The translations under genes were made by a program, and so were the position numbers. Below are positions 8,357 through 17,435 of a DNA stretch of 43,459 nt, in pieces (position 1 is the first letter of the stretch; each line of letters opens with the position of its first letter). Under the pieces are notes generated by a model. It saw only the letters and a program-made list of their open reading frames with translations. It did not search any database and was not told the DNA's origin. This DNA is from an uncultured Verrucomicrobiota bacterium (GTDB lineage Bacteria; Verrucomicrobiota; Verrucomicrobiia; Limisphaerales; UBA9464), in NCBI GenBank assembly GCA_903854475.1, contig CAINWP010000317.1, forward strand, positions 1 to 43,459, written 5' to 3'.

Positions 8357-9712
8357 ATGAAACTGCTCACACCACTCCTGCTTGCCTCCGCGCTGTCGCT
8401 GACGACGGTGGCGGCTGAACCCAAGCACAACACTGCCCTCTCCGGCGGTAAACTCCCCAAGCCCGTAAAGGTGTCCCTAGTCAAGGTCGCTGGCGGCTTC
8501 GTGGACCCGGTCCGTGTCTCTTTAGCCCCGGGCGACAACAACCGCCTGTTTGTCTGCGAGCGAACCGGCATCGTCCGACTCATCAAGAACGGCAAAGTTC
8601 AGGACAAGCCCTTCCTCGACATCCATGAGACGGTGGTCAGCTCCTTCCTCGAACAAGGACTCTACGACCTCGAGTTTCATCCGAAATTCGCCGAAAACGG
8701 CAAGTTTTACGTCCATTACTCCGACATGTGGTTCAATGGCGCCGGATTCATCGTCGAGTATCAGGTCTCCAAAACCAACCCCGACAAGGCCGATCCCGAG
8801 TCCGCCCGGGTGGTATTCCAAATGCCCCGCCCCTATGCCAATCACAACGGCGGCGAGATCGCCTTCGGCCCCGATGGCTACTTGTACATCGGCAGCGGCG
8901 ACGGCGGTTGGGAAGGGGATGTGCTGGGTGCCGGCCAAGACCTGAGCACCTGGCTGGCGAAGATCCTGCGCATTGATGTCAACCCATCCCAACCGGACCG
9001 CGGTTATTCTATCCCGAAAGACAACCCGTTCATCACGCCCGCCTCGCAAATGAAGCTCTTCGGTGTGACCGAGGAGGCCTTCAACAAGATTCACCCCAAC
9101 GCCAAGCCCGAGATCTGGAGCTACGGCCTGCGCAATCCGTGGAGCTTCCAGTTCGACCCGAAGAACGGCGACATGTACATCGCCGACATCGGCCAGAATC
9201 ACTACGAAGAGGTCAACTTCGAGCCCCATGGCAAGGCGGGCGTAAACTATGGTTGGAAGTTCATGTGCGGCACCCATCCGTTCCCCCTGCCCCTAGATGC
9301 CAGCGGCAAGCCGGACCTGGATGCAGTCAAGGATGCCCCGCGCGTGGGTGAGGCCCCCATTTGCGAATACAGCCATGTGGACCAGGGCAATTGCGTCATT
9401 GGCTTCGGTGTGTACCGGGGCTCCAAGTACCCCCAGATGGACGGCACCTACTTCTTCGGAGATTGGGGCTCAGGCAAGCTCTGGGGCACGGCTCGCGACG
9501 CCCAGGGCAAATGGCAAATGCAGGAACTGCTCAACACCAAGCTGATGTTCACCGGTGGCGGACAAGGTTCCGACGGCACCCTCTACGTGACCGACGCGAA
9601 GGCCAACTACGGTGGTCCGGCTGATCCGGCGCAGAATGAACGCGGAGCGGTCTGGATGCTCGTGCCGTCAGACAAGGTTCCGGCGGGCGCAGAAGTGGCT
9701 CCATTGGAGTAA
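8357..9712 (+). CDS. Secreted PQQ-dependent sugar dehydrogenase (glucose/sorbosone dehydrogenase fold)
   Basis: Signal peptide MKLLTPLLLASALSLTTVAA; GLYDLEFHPKFAENGKFYVHYS; NHNGGEIAFGPDGYLYIGSGDGG; EIWSYGLRNPWSFQFDP. Confidence 0.9.
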   Translation: MKLLTPLLLASALSLTTVAAEPKHNTALSGGKLPKPVKVSLVKVAGGFVDPVRVSLAPGDNNRLFVCERTGIVRLIKNGKVQDKPFLDIHETVVSSFLEQGLYDLEFHPKFAENGKFYVHYSDMWFNGAGFIVEYQVSKTNPDKADPESARVVFQMPRPYANHNGGEIAFGPDGYLYIGSGDGGWEGDVLGAGQDLSTWLAKILRIDVNPSQPDRGYSIPKDNPFITPASQMKLFGVTEEAFNKIHPNAKPEIWSYGLRNPWSFQFDPKNGDMYIADIGQNHYEEVNFEPHGKAGVNYGWKFMCGTHPFPLPLDASGKPDLDAVKDAPRVGEAPICEYSHVDQGNCVIGFGVYRGSKYPQMDGTYFFGDWGSGKLWGTARDAQGKWQMQELLNTKLMFTGGGQGSDGTLYVTDAKANYGGPADPAQNERGAVWMLVPSDKVPAGAEVAPLE

Positions 9713-9751
9713 TCAACCCCCTTCTCGCGGGTTCCCTATCCAAAACCGTCA

Positions 9752-9791
9752 CCCGGGGGCAAAGCTCAGGCTTGGCCCCCGGGCCTTTTTT
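9752..9791 (+). terminator. Rho-independent terminator of the sugar dehydrogenase gene
   Basis: CCCGGGGGCAAAGC-tcag-GCTTGGCCCCCGGG then CCTTTTTTG; 14-bp stem with one mismatch. Confidence 0.88.
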
Positions 9792-9823
9792 GAGATCTTA
9801 TCGCCGTCAACCAACTGAACGCC

Positions 9824-10414
9824 ATGTTCCGGATAATCGCCCTAGTCTGTGCCCTCGCCCTGAGTCCGATGCTTCAGGCCGCCGATGCGCCCACTGCTCC
9901 CACCGGCCATGACCACGGCACGCCCAGCGGCGACTCCAAGGCAGCGGAACCTCAGGAATCCATGTTCCTTTCGGTGGATCCGAAGACTCCCAAGACCGCC
10001 CGCTTAGTGGTCATTTCGGCCTACAATGCCGCGAACTACGGCATGAATTTTAACGGATTTGCCAAGGGAGGCGCCCGCTACACCATCCCTCAGGGGTGGA
10101 CCGTGTCGGTGATGTTCACCAACAACAGCCCGGTTCCGCACAGCGCCATCGTGGTCGAAAAGCCCGTGGTGAAGAAACTCCAGATGGGCGAACCCGCCTT
10201 CAAAGGTGCCTCAACGCCTTACCCCGTGCGCGGCACCACTGGAAAGACCGGCGTGCCCTTCCAGTTCGTGGCCGACGAGGCCGGTGAATTTGCCATCGCC
10301 TGCGGATTTCCTTCCCATTCCGCCAATGGCCATTGGATCGCCTTCGATGTCAGCCCCACGGCGACCGCCCCCAGTTTGCAGTTTGGAACCAAGGCCCCCT
10401 ACGTGGCTCACTGA
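9824..10414 (+). CDS. Secreted cupredoxin (sulfocyanin/rusticyanin-like)
   Basis: Signal peptide; YTIPQGWTVSVMFTNNSPVPHSAIVVE and FQFVADEAGEFAIACGFPSHSANGHWIAFDV. Confidence 0.8.
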   Translation: MFRIIALVCALALSPMLQAADAPTAPTGHDHGTPSGDSKAAEPQESMFLSVDPKTPKTARLVVISAYNAANYGMNFNGFAKGGARYTIPQGWTVSVMFTNNSPVPHSAIVVEKPVVKKLQMGEPAFKGASTPYPVRGTTGKTGVPFQFVADEAGEFAIACGFPSHSANGHWIAFDVSPTATAPSLQFGTKAPYVAH

Positions 10415-11340
10415 TGTCCGAGATCGTCCTGAGCGCTCCTCAGCCCTTCGGCCCGCACGGAGTCTGCTTGGCCCTGGGTCTCTTCGACGGTGTCCACCTC
10501 GGACATCAACACGTGGTCCGACAGGCCAAGATCGACGCTCGGGCCCGTGGCGCGGCGACCGTGGTGGCCACCTTCGATCCCCATCCCCTGGCTGTTGTCC
10601 GACCCGATAAAGCCCCCCGACTCCTGCAGTCGTTGGCCCAGCGTATCGCTTCCCTCGATGCGCAGGGAACCGACGCCGTCCTCGTGCTGCGCTTTGACAC
10701 AGCCATGAGCCACAAGAGCGGCGAGGAATTTGTGCGCGAATTGGTGAACGGTTTCGGCGGGCTCAGAAGCTTCACTGTGGGCCAGGGCTTTCAGTTTGGT
10801 CAGGGCCGCAGTGGGAATGTTCCGCTCCTGCGCACGCTGGGCCGAGAACTGGGATTCTCAGTGAATGCCATGGCTCCCATTCATATCGGAGCCGAAATCG
10901 TGAGCAGCACCCGCGTCCGCAGCGCTCTGCGAGATGGAAAGCTCAGTCTGGTCGCCGAGCTCCTGGGCCGTCCTTACAGCCTCGCAGGCCCCGTCGTCCG
11001 CGGCGACCAACTCGGTCAGTCCCTCGGATTCCCCACCGCCAACATCGACGTGACAGGACTCGAACTGCCTCCCTTTGGAGTCTATGCCGCTCGAGCCCGC
11101 CACGCCGGCGGCGAATTCCCGGCCGCGGTGAATCTAGGACTGCGCCCCACACTCCAGTCCTCGCAACCACAGCTTCGCTTTGAGAGCCACCTCATCGGAT
11201 TTCAAGGCGATTTGTACGACCAAGATTTGACCGTGGAACTGGTGAGCTTCCTGCGTCCAGAACGCCGGTTCGCTCACCTCGAGGCACTCAAGGCTCAAAT
11301 TGCCAAGGACATCGTCGCAGCCCAAAAAGCCCTGTTCTGA
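10414..11340 (+). CDS. ribF: Bifunctional riboflavin kinase/FAD synthetase
   Basis: ALGLFDGVHLGHQHVV, ATFDPHPLAVV, SSTRVRSALRDG, VVRGDQLGQSLGFPTANID; ATG overlaps preceding stop (TGATG). Confidence 0.95.
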   Translation: MSEIVLSAPQPFGPHGVCLALGLFDGVHLGHQHVVRQAKIDARARGAATVVATFDPHPLAVVRPDKAPRLLQSLAQRIASLDAQGTDAVLVLRFDTAMSHKSGEEFVRELVNGFGGLRSFTVGQGFQFGQGRSGNVPLLRTLGRELGFSVNAMAPIHIGAEIVSSTRVRSALRDGKLSLVAELLGRPYSLAGPVVRGDQLGQSLGFPTANIDVTGLELPPFGVYAARARHAGGEFPAAVNLGLRPTLQSSQPQLRFESHLIGFQGDLYDQDLTVELVSFLRPERRFAHLEALKAQIAKDIVAAQKALF

Positions 11341-11408
11341 AACCGAAAGGTGACCCGGATTCTTTCCGGTATTGCATCGGGAGTCCGAGCCGGTTCAGCG
11401 TCTGCTGA

Positions 11409-12110
11409 ATGAACCCACGTCCCATCGTCGCTCTCCTGCTGTGTCTGTCCCTCGGCTCTCCAGCCTGGAGTGCGGACACATCGAAGAATGCCGGTACCGG
11501 CAAACCCATTCCGTGGATCGCCCTCTTCGACGGCAAGTCCACCGCGGGCTGGCGCGGGTTTGGCAAACCCACCTTCCCGGAGCACGGGTGGATCGTGAAG
11601 GACGGCTGGCTAGCCCATGTCGCAAAAGGAGGCGGTGGCGACCTCATTACCGACCGGCTCTTCACTGACTTTGAACTGCGCTTCGAGTGGAAGATCTCGA
11701 CGGGCGGCAACAGCGGCGTGAAGTACTTCATCGACGAGGCCCGTAAGGCAGCTATTGGCCATGAGTACCAACTCATCGACGATGCAGCCCATCCCGACGC
11801 CAAGCTCGGCCCGAAACGCCAGACCGCCGCGCTCTACGATGCCCTGCCGGCCCAGTCGCCACGGGTCAAGCCGGCCGGACAAATCAACGAGTCGGCCATT
11901 CTCGTTCACGGAGATTCCGTTGAGCATTGGCTCAATGGCGATTGCGTCCTGAAATACCGGATCGGTTCCCCCGAACTGGCAGCTGCCAAGGCTGCCAGCA
12001 AGTTCAAGAACGAACCGAAGTGGGGCACCCGCTTTGCGACTCCCATTTTGCTTCAGGACCACGGCGATGCCTCTGAATTTCGCAACATCCGCATCCGTGA
12101 GCTGAAGTGA
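11409..12110 (+). CDS. Secreted DUF1080 (3-keto-disaccharide hydrolase-like) protein
   Basis: WIALFDGKSTAGWRGF...DLITDRLFTDFELRFEWKISTGGNSGVKYFIDE. Confidence 0.9.
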   Translation: MNPRPIVALLLCLSLGSPAWSADTSKNAGTGKPIPWIALFDGKSTAGWRGFGKPTFPEHGWIVKDGWLAHVAKGGGGDLITDRLFTDFELRFEWKISTGGNSGVKYFIDEARKAAIGHEYQLIDDAAHPDAKLGPKRQTAALYDALPAQSPRVKPAGQINESAILVHGDSVEHWLNGDCVLKYRIGSPELAAAKAASKFKNEPKWGTRFATPILLQDHGDASEFRNIRIRELK

Positions 12111-12209
12111 TCCCCTTCGGTCGGTCTCAATGTCCCTCCAATTCTGCCCTAACCGCTTCCATCCTGTCCCTCTGGCTTGTCGTGGGATCCTGGGATAGCC
12201 TGTCCCTAG

Positions 12210-13913
12210 ATGACCCGTCTCCGGAGATTTCTCACGCACCTGTTCTTGGGGCTTTGCCTCGGCACGGCACAACTCTGCGCCGACGGCGCGGATGACGCGT
12301 TCATCCGCATTTATAACCTCATCCAACAGGCCGAAGCCCATCGAGAAACCGGGCAATGGTCTTCGGCCCGCGAAGCATTCACCGAGGCCCAGTCGGGCTT
12401 GGAAGTGCTCCGCCGAAATTATCCGACTTGGAATGAACGGGTGGTGGCCTATCGAATTCGCTACGTCGGCGAGCGCCTGGAGGCTCTTAAAAAAACTCCT
12501 GAGGCATTCAATAAGCCCTCCACCAACCCCGCAACTTCTGCAGTCATCGCCTCCAACGCCCCGCCCGCAGTGGCCCTGGCTCCGAATGGCGAAGTGGTGG
12601 CCCAATTCGAGCAGCTAAACCTCGAAATCCAGCGTCTCTCAGGCGACAAGCAATTGCTCGAAGCCAAACTGCGCGAAGCCCTCTCCGCCCAACCTGCCCC
12701 GGTCGATCCGCGTGAATTCCAATCGGCCATCGAACGGATCACCGCCCTGCAGACCACCAACAAGGTTCTTTTAGCCTCTTTAGAACAACAACAAACCGAG
12801 CGCCGCAATCTCGTCGACAAGGTGGTCGCCGACGAGGCCCGAGCCGCCCTCGACGAGGCCAACAAGAGTTTGCTGGAACAGAAGGTTGCGGCCGGGCGCA
12901 TTGAAAAACAAAAGCAGGATATCGAAACCAAACTGAAGAACCTGCAGGCCGGACCGCTACAAACCCTTCAAAAAGAGAACTCGACGCTCAAACAACAGGT
13001 TACCGAACTGAAATCCGATACTGAACGCGGAAAACAAGTCGCTGATCTTGCTGCCAAACTCGCGCAAATCCAGATCAGTCTCGATGAGTCCAAGAAACGA
13101 AATTCAACCCTGACCTCCGAGAAAACAGGTCTGGAGCGGCAACTAGCAGAACTCCAAGCCCGCACCTCCGAGGAAAGCATGGCGAAGATCCGACAGCTGG
13201 AGAATTCCCTGGCCCTAGCCAAGGCCAATGCTGAACACACTCTCGCCAAAGCTGAATTAATCGCAGGCACGCTGGCCAAGGAGAAACAGACCCGTACCGA
13301 CCTGGAACTGTCCAACCAGGCGCTCAAGACCAAGATCAACGACCTCACCCGAGGCGCTGAACAGCGTGCGGACGCGGTGAAAACCCTCGAAACAGCCTTG
13401 GCTAGCGAAAAGGCCGAACGCGAGGCCGTCCGAGCAGAACTCGCCGCCACGGAACGCAAACTGGCCAGCGCAACCGCCGCTGCAACCAATACCACGGCCG
13501 TGAACGCTAGTGTGCGCACCACAGAACTGGTCTCCCTGCGGTCCGAGGTTTGGAAGATTCGCGCATCCCTCAAGGAGGCAGCCTCCCGAGAGGCAGAACT
13601 CCGAACGGCCTTGTCCACAGAGCGCGAGTTTCGCGAACGACTGGACCGTGAAAAGGCAGCCCTCGAAAAGCGCCTGACCCTCGCCCTCAAGGCCGGTCCA
13701 GCCCCGGAGACACCCGTTGTAGTCAAGGACACCTCCAAGGCTTTGGCCAAGATGGAGACGCGGGTCCGAAAACTCGAAGAAGAGCGCGACGCACTTCAAC
13801 AACGCCTCCAAAAACTGACTCAAACCGCCCAGATTCGGCTGTCCACCGGAGCCACATGGCGGGCTGTTACAGCTCGAGAACAAGTCGAAGAGTTTCATCG
13901 CCGACGCCGTTGA
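12210..13913 (+). CDS. Secreted/periplasmic coiled-coil protein with N-terminal TPR-like region
   Basis: Signal peptide MTRLRRFLTHLFLGLCLGTAQLCA, TPR-like AEAHRETGQWSSAREAFTEAQSG, then ~450 aa charged heptad-like sequence. Confidence 0.75.
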   Translation: MTRLRRFLTHLFLGLCLGTAQLCADGADDAFIRIYNLIQQAEAHRETGQWSSAREAFTEAQSGLEVLRRNYPTWNERVVAYRIRYVGERLEALKKTPEAFNKPSTNPATSAVIASNAPPAVALAPNGEVVAQFEQLNLEIQRLSGDKQLLEAKLREALSAQPAPVDPREFQSAIERITALQTTNKVLLASLEQQQTERRNLVDKVVADEARAALDEANKSLLEQKVAAGRIEKQKQDIETKLKNLQAGPLQTLQKENSTLKQQVTELKSDTERGKQVADLAAKLAQIQISLDESKKRNSTLTSEKTGLERQLAELQARTSEESMAKIRQLENSLALAKANAEHTLAKAELIAGTLAKEKQTRTDLELSNQALKTKINDLTRGAEQRADAVKTLETALASEKAEREAVRAELAATERKLASATAAATNTTAVNASVRTTELVSLRSEVWKIRASLKEAASREAELRTALSTEREFRERLDREKAALEKRLTLALKAGPAPETPVVVKDTSKALAKMETRVRKLEEERDALQQRLQKLTQTAQIRLSTGATWRAVTAREQVEEFHRRRR

Positions 13914-13935
13914 ACCGACTCCCTCCCAAGCTCTT

Positions 13936-14664
13936 ATGGCCAGCAAGTTCTTCGTCCCCGGCACAGATCGCGCCCCAAAAGTGGGGGATCTGTTTGCCAC
14001 CATCGCTCCTCGATATGATGTGATCAACGACCTCCAGAGCTTCGGAATGCACCGGCTTTGGAAGCAGCAAATGGTCGGTGAGGCGGGCCTCCAACCCGGA
14101 AACCACGCGTTGGACGTTTGCTGCGGGACCGGCGATGTCACCTTCCGCTTGGCCCGAACCGGAGCCGACACTATCGGCTTCGATTTCAGTCACCCCATGC
14201 TCGCGGTCGCCGCAGAGCGAGCGGCCCAGAATCCTTTGCCCACCGGTTCAGGCACGGTTTGTTTCCAACAAGGAGACGCCCTCCAACTCCCCTTCCCCGA
14301 CCGGTCGTTCGACGTGGTGACCATTAGCTACGGCCTTCGCAACCTCGCCGACTTCCAGCGGGGACTGCGGGAATTGACCCGGGTTCTCAAACCGGGCGGA
14401 CGGTTGCTCGTCCTCGATTTCGGAAAACCCGACTTCCTGCCGTGGCGATGGGTCTACTTCCAGTATCTCGAGCGAATTTGCCCCCTCTTCGGGCGTATTT
14501 TCTGCGGAGACGGCGACACTCACGGCTACATTCTCGATTCCTTGAAGGCTTACCCTGCTCAGCATGGAGTGGACGCCGCCCTACGAGAACTTGGATATGT
14601 CGAAACCCGCATCCGGTGCTTCTTGGGAGGCACTATGACCCTCAACGTCGGTCAACGCCGGTAA
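13936..14664 (+). CDS. ubiE/menG: Demethylmenaquinone/ubiquinone methyltransferase
   Basis: FATIAPRYDVINDLQSFGMHRLWKQ, ALDVCCGTGDVTFRLA, FDVVTISYGLRNLADFQRGLREL. Confidence 0.93.
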   Translation: MASKFFVPGTDRAPKVGDLFATIAPRYDVINDLQSFGMHRLWKQQMVGEAGLQPGNHALDVCCGTGDVTFRLARTGADTIGFDFSHPMLAVAAERAAQNPLPTGSGTVCFQQGDALQLPFPDRSFDVVTISYGLRNLADFQRGLRELTRVLKPGGRLLVLDFGKPDFLPWRWVYFQYLERICPLFGRIFCGDGDTHGYILDSLKAYPAQHGVDAALRELGYVETRIRCFLGGTMTLNVGQRR

Positions 14665-14740
14665 CCAGCAACGGAAGTTCCTTGGGAGGGCTAATTCCCG
14701 TCTGGCAGTTCGGCCGAGGATCCTTAACCTGAGTTTTAGC

Positions 14741-15181
14741 GTGATGAAGATCCTCTTCCTCAATGGTCCCAACCTGAATCTGCTCGGAACCCGCCAACCG
14801 GAGATTTACGGCCGGGACACCTTGGCCAGTATCGAAGCCTCTGTTCAGGTGCGGGCCCAGGCCCTGGGAGTATCGGTGGAGTTCCGCCAGACCAATGATG
14901 AGGGGCAATTGGTCACCTGGATCCAGCAAGCCAAAGGGGCTGTGCATGCTATCGCGCTGAATGCCGCCGCCTACACGCACACCAGTATCGCCCTGCGCGA
15001 CGCCATCGCGGCCGTTGAGTTGCCAGTCATCGAGTTGCACTTGTCCAACATCCACGCCCGGGAGTCCTTCCGGCACCATTCGATGATCGCTCCGGTCTGC
15101 CGCGGGCAAATCAGCGGATTCGGTGCTTTGTCCTACATTCTGGCTCTGGAAGCGGCCGTTAATGTTAACCATCTGGCGTAA
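14741..15181 (+). CDS. aroQ: Type II 3-dehydroquinate dehydratase
   Basis: LNGPNLNLLGTRQPEIYG, RQTNDEGQLVTWI, LNAAAYTHTSIALRDA, ELHLSNIHARESFRHHS. Confidence 0.97.
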   Translation: MMKILFLNGPNLNLLGTRQPEIYGRDTLASIEASVQVRAQALGVSVEFRQTNDEGQLVTWIQQAKGAVHAIALNAAAYTHTSIALRDAIAAVELPVIELHLSNIHARESFRHHSMIAPVCRGQISGFGALSYILALEAAVNVNHLA

Positions 15182-15229
15182 ACCTTCGTTTTTACTTAAG
15201 TTGACATGAAAACGAACGAGAAGTGAGTC

Positions 15230-15259
15230 TTGACCTAAGAAGCTGAATCTCCCTAGCTT
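15230..15259 (+). promoter_or_regulatory. Possible sigma70-like promoter upstream of accB
   Basis: TTGACC-N18-TAGCTT in the aroQ-accB gap, by eye. Confidence 0.35.
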
Positions 15260-15383
15260 GGGCAATCGCGACACGTAACTGTCACTTACGGAGGTTCCTC
15301 CGAAGCAGTTTCGGTTCGGCACGTAAGATCATATTGAGGAGTTCCGCCCGATCCCTTGGAACGGCTCCAACCCAAAAAGCACT

Positions 15384-15860
15384 GTGGACCTGAAAGAAAT
15401 CAAATCGATCATCGACCTGATGAAGAAGAACTCCCTCTCGGAGTTCGAACTCGAGGAGAAAGACTTCAAGATTAAGCTCAAACGCCCCATCGGCGGATCC
15501 GGTCCGATGTTGGGAGGCCCGGTGGATGACCCCGAGTTGACGGCCTATTCGGCTTTGGCTCGTCAGTCGGCTGCATCGGTACCGGCAACACACGCTCAGA
15601 GCTCCAGTTCAACCGGTGCTGAATCGGAAATTAAGAGCCCGATGGTCGGAACCTTCTACAACACCCCTTCCCCGGACGCGGCACCCTACGTCGAGATCGG
15701 CAGCGAAGTCGGACCGGATACCGTCGTCTGCATCTTGGAAGCCATGAAGGTTATGAATGAGATCAAGGCCGAAGCCCGAGGCATCATCACGTCCATGGTC
15801 GCAGAGAACGGCAAACCGGTTGAGTTCGGCCAGGTTCTGTTCAAGATTCGCCCGCTTTGA
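15384..15860 (+). CDS. accB: Acetyl-CoA carboxylase biotin carboxyl carrier protein (GTG start)
   Basis: DLKEIKSIIDLMKKNSLSEFELEE; biotinylation motif CILEAMKVMNEIKAE. Confidence 0.95.
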   Translation: MDLKEIKSIIDLMKKNSLSEFELEEKDFKIKLKRPIGGSGPMLGGPVDDPELTAYSALARQSAASVPATHAQSSSSTGAESEIKSPMVGTFYNTPSPDAAPYVEIGSEVGPDTVVCILEAMKVMNEIKAEARGIITSMVAENGKPVEFGQVLFKIRPL

Positions 15861-15955
15861 ATCGGCGGCTACCCGGCTGCCTGCTCTGAGCCATTCTTAA
15901 TTTCGGGCACACTCGACGTTGTCGAGCCTTGCACCGGAACGCTCCTGTACATGTC

Positions 15956-17341
15956 ATGTTTGAAAAGATCCTGATCGCCAACCGTGGTGAAATCGCCATG
16001 CGCATCATCCGCGCCTGCCGCGAGATGAACATCAAAACGGTGGCCGTCTATTCCAAGGCGGACGCCAACTCGATGCATGTCCAGGTTGCCGACGAGGCCA
16101 TCTGCATCGGAGACGGCCCCTCGACCGACAGCTATCTCCGGATCGACCGGCTTATCTCTGCCGCCGAGATCACCGATGTGGACGCCATCCATCCCGGTTA
16201 TGGCTTCCTGAGCGAAAACGCGCACTTCGCCGACGTCTGCGAAAGTTGCAACATCCGCTTCATCGGACCTCGCTCGGCGGCCATGAATGCGCTGCACGAC
16301 AAGTCCAGCAGCCGCGATCTGGCCAAGCGAGCCAAAGTCCCAACACCTCCCGGTTCGGATGGCTTGGTCGAGACCGAGCAAGAAGCACTGACGGTGGCCA
16401 AGCGCATTGGCTATCCAGTGATGATCAAGGCCATCGCCGGCGGTGGTGGCCGCGGCATGCGGGCCGCCCACAATGATATATCGCTCATCAAGGGGTATCA
16501 CACGGCCCGTACGGAAGCCGAAAAGGCGTTCGGCAATTCCGGGGTATATATCGAAAAATTCATCGAGAACCCGCACCACATCGAATTTCAGATCCTCGGC
16601 GACACCCGGGGCAACATCATCCATTTGGGTGAGCGGGACTGTTCCATCCAGCGCCGCAACCAGAAGGTCATCGAGGAGACCCCCTCGCCACTGCTCGACC
16701 GAAAAGACCTCAAGGATTTGCGCAAGAAGATGGGTAAGGCAGCTCTAGCCATCGCCGAGATGGCTAATTACTCCAACGCCGGCACCGTTGAATTTATTGC
16801 CGACGACTCGGGCAACTTCTACTTCCTCGAGGTCAACAAGCGCATCCAAGTCGAGCACCCCATCACCGAAGAGGTCACGGGCATAGACTTGGTGAAACAG
16901 CAAATCCTCATCGCTGCCGGCGAGAAACTCACGATCAGCCAGAGCGATGTGGTCCTCAAAGGCCATGCCATCGAGTGCCGGATTAATGCGGAGGATCCCT
17001 TCAACGACTTCCGCCCAAGCCCCGGACGGATCGAGATGTATTACCCCCCGGGAGGGCCAGGAATCCGCCTCGATTCCCATGCGTATGCGGGCTACACCAT
17101 CCCGCCCTACTACGACTCGATGATCGGGAAACTCATTGCCGTGGGCAAAGATCGAACCGACGCGCTCAACAAAATGGCGCGGGCCCTCGGAGAGTTCATG
17201 GTCACCGGAGTCAAGACGACCATCCCCTTCGAGTTGGCCATCCTTCAGGATCCCGACTTCCGTCGCGGTCACTACACGACAACGTTCGTTGAACGGTTCT
17301 TGGGCGGTGCGCGCCGCGAAATGATCCAAGACAAGGCTTGA
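15956..17341 (+). CDS. accC: Acetyl-CoA carboxylase biotin carboxylase subunit
   Basis: [63 protein letters not shown]. Confidence 0.96.
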   Translation: MFEKILIANRGEIAMRIIRACREMNIKTVAVYSKADANSMHVQVADEAICIGDGPSTDSYLRIDRLISAAEITDVDAIHPGYGFLSENAHFADVCESCNIRFIGPRSAAMNALHDKSSSRDLAKRAKVPTPPGSDGLVETEQEALTVAKRIGYPVMIKAIAGGGGRGMRAAHNDISLIKGYHTARTEAEKAFGNSGVYIEKFIENPHHIEFQILGDTRGNIIHLGERDCSIQRRNQKVIEETPSPLLDRKDLKDLRKKMGKAALAIAEMANYSNAGTVEFIADDSGNFYFLEVNKRIQVEHPITEEVTGIDLVKQQILIAAGEKLTISQSDVVLKGHAIECRINAEDPFNDFRPSPGRIEMYYPPGGPGIRLDSHAYAGYTIPPYYDSMIGKLIAVGKDRTDALNKMARALGEFMVTGVKTTIPFELAILQDPDFRRGHYTTTFVERFLGGARREMIQDKA

Positions 17342-17355
17342 GGCCCCGGGGCCTC
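17340..17355. repeat. Perfect 16-bp palindrome GAGGCCCCGGGGCCTC overlapping the accC stop codon
   Basis: Read directly; no loop and no T-tract. Confidence 0.8.
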
Positions 17356-17435
17356 ATCCTCAGTTAAAGTTCAGAAGAAAAATCGTTCGTTCCGTGCACT
17401 CGCTGCTTGGTCTTGGTGGAACCGTTGGCTAAACC

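Noticed and set aside
12968-13750. Minus-strand 260-aa Ser/Arg-rich ORF
   Set aside because: Shadow of the coiled-coil gene on the plus strand
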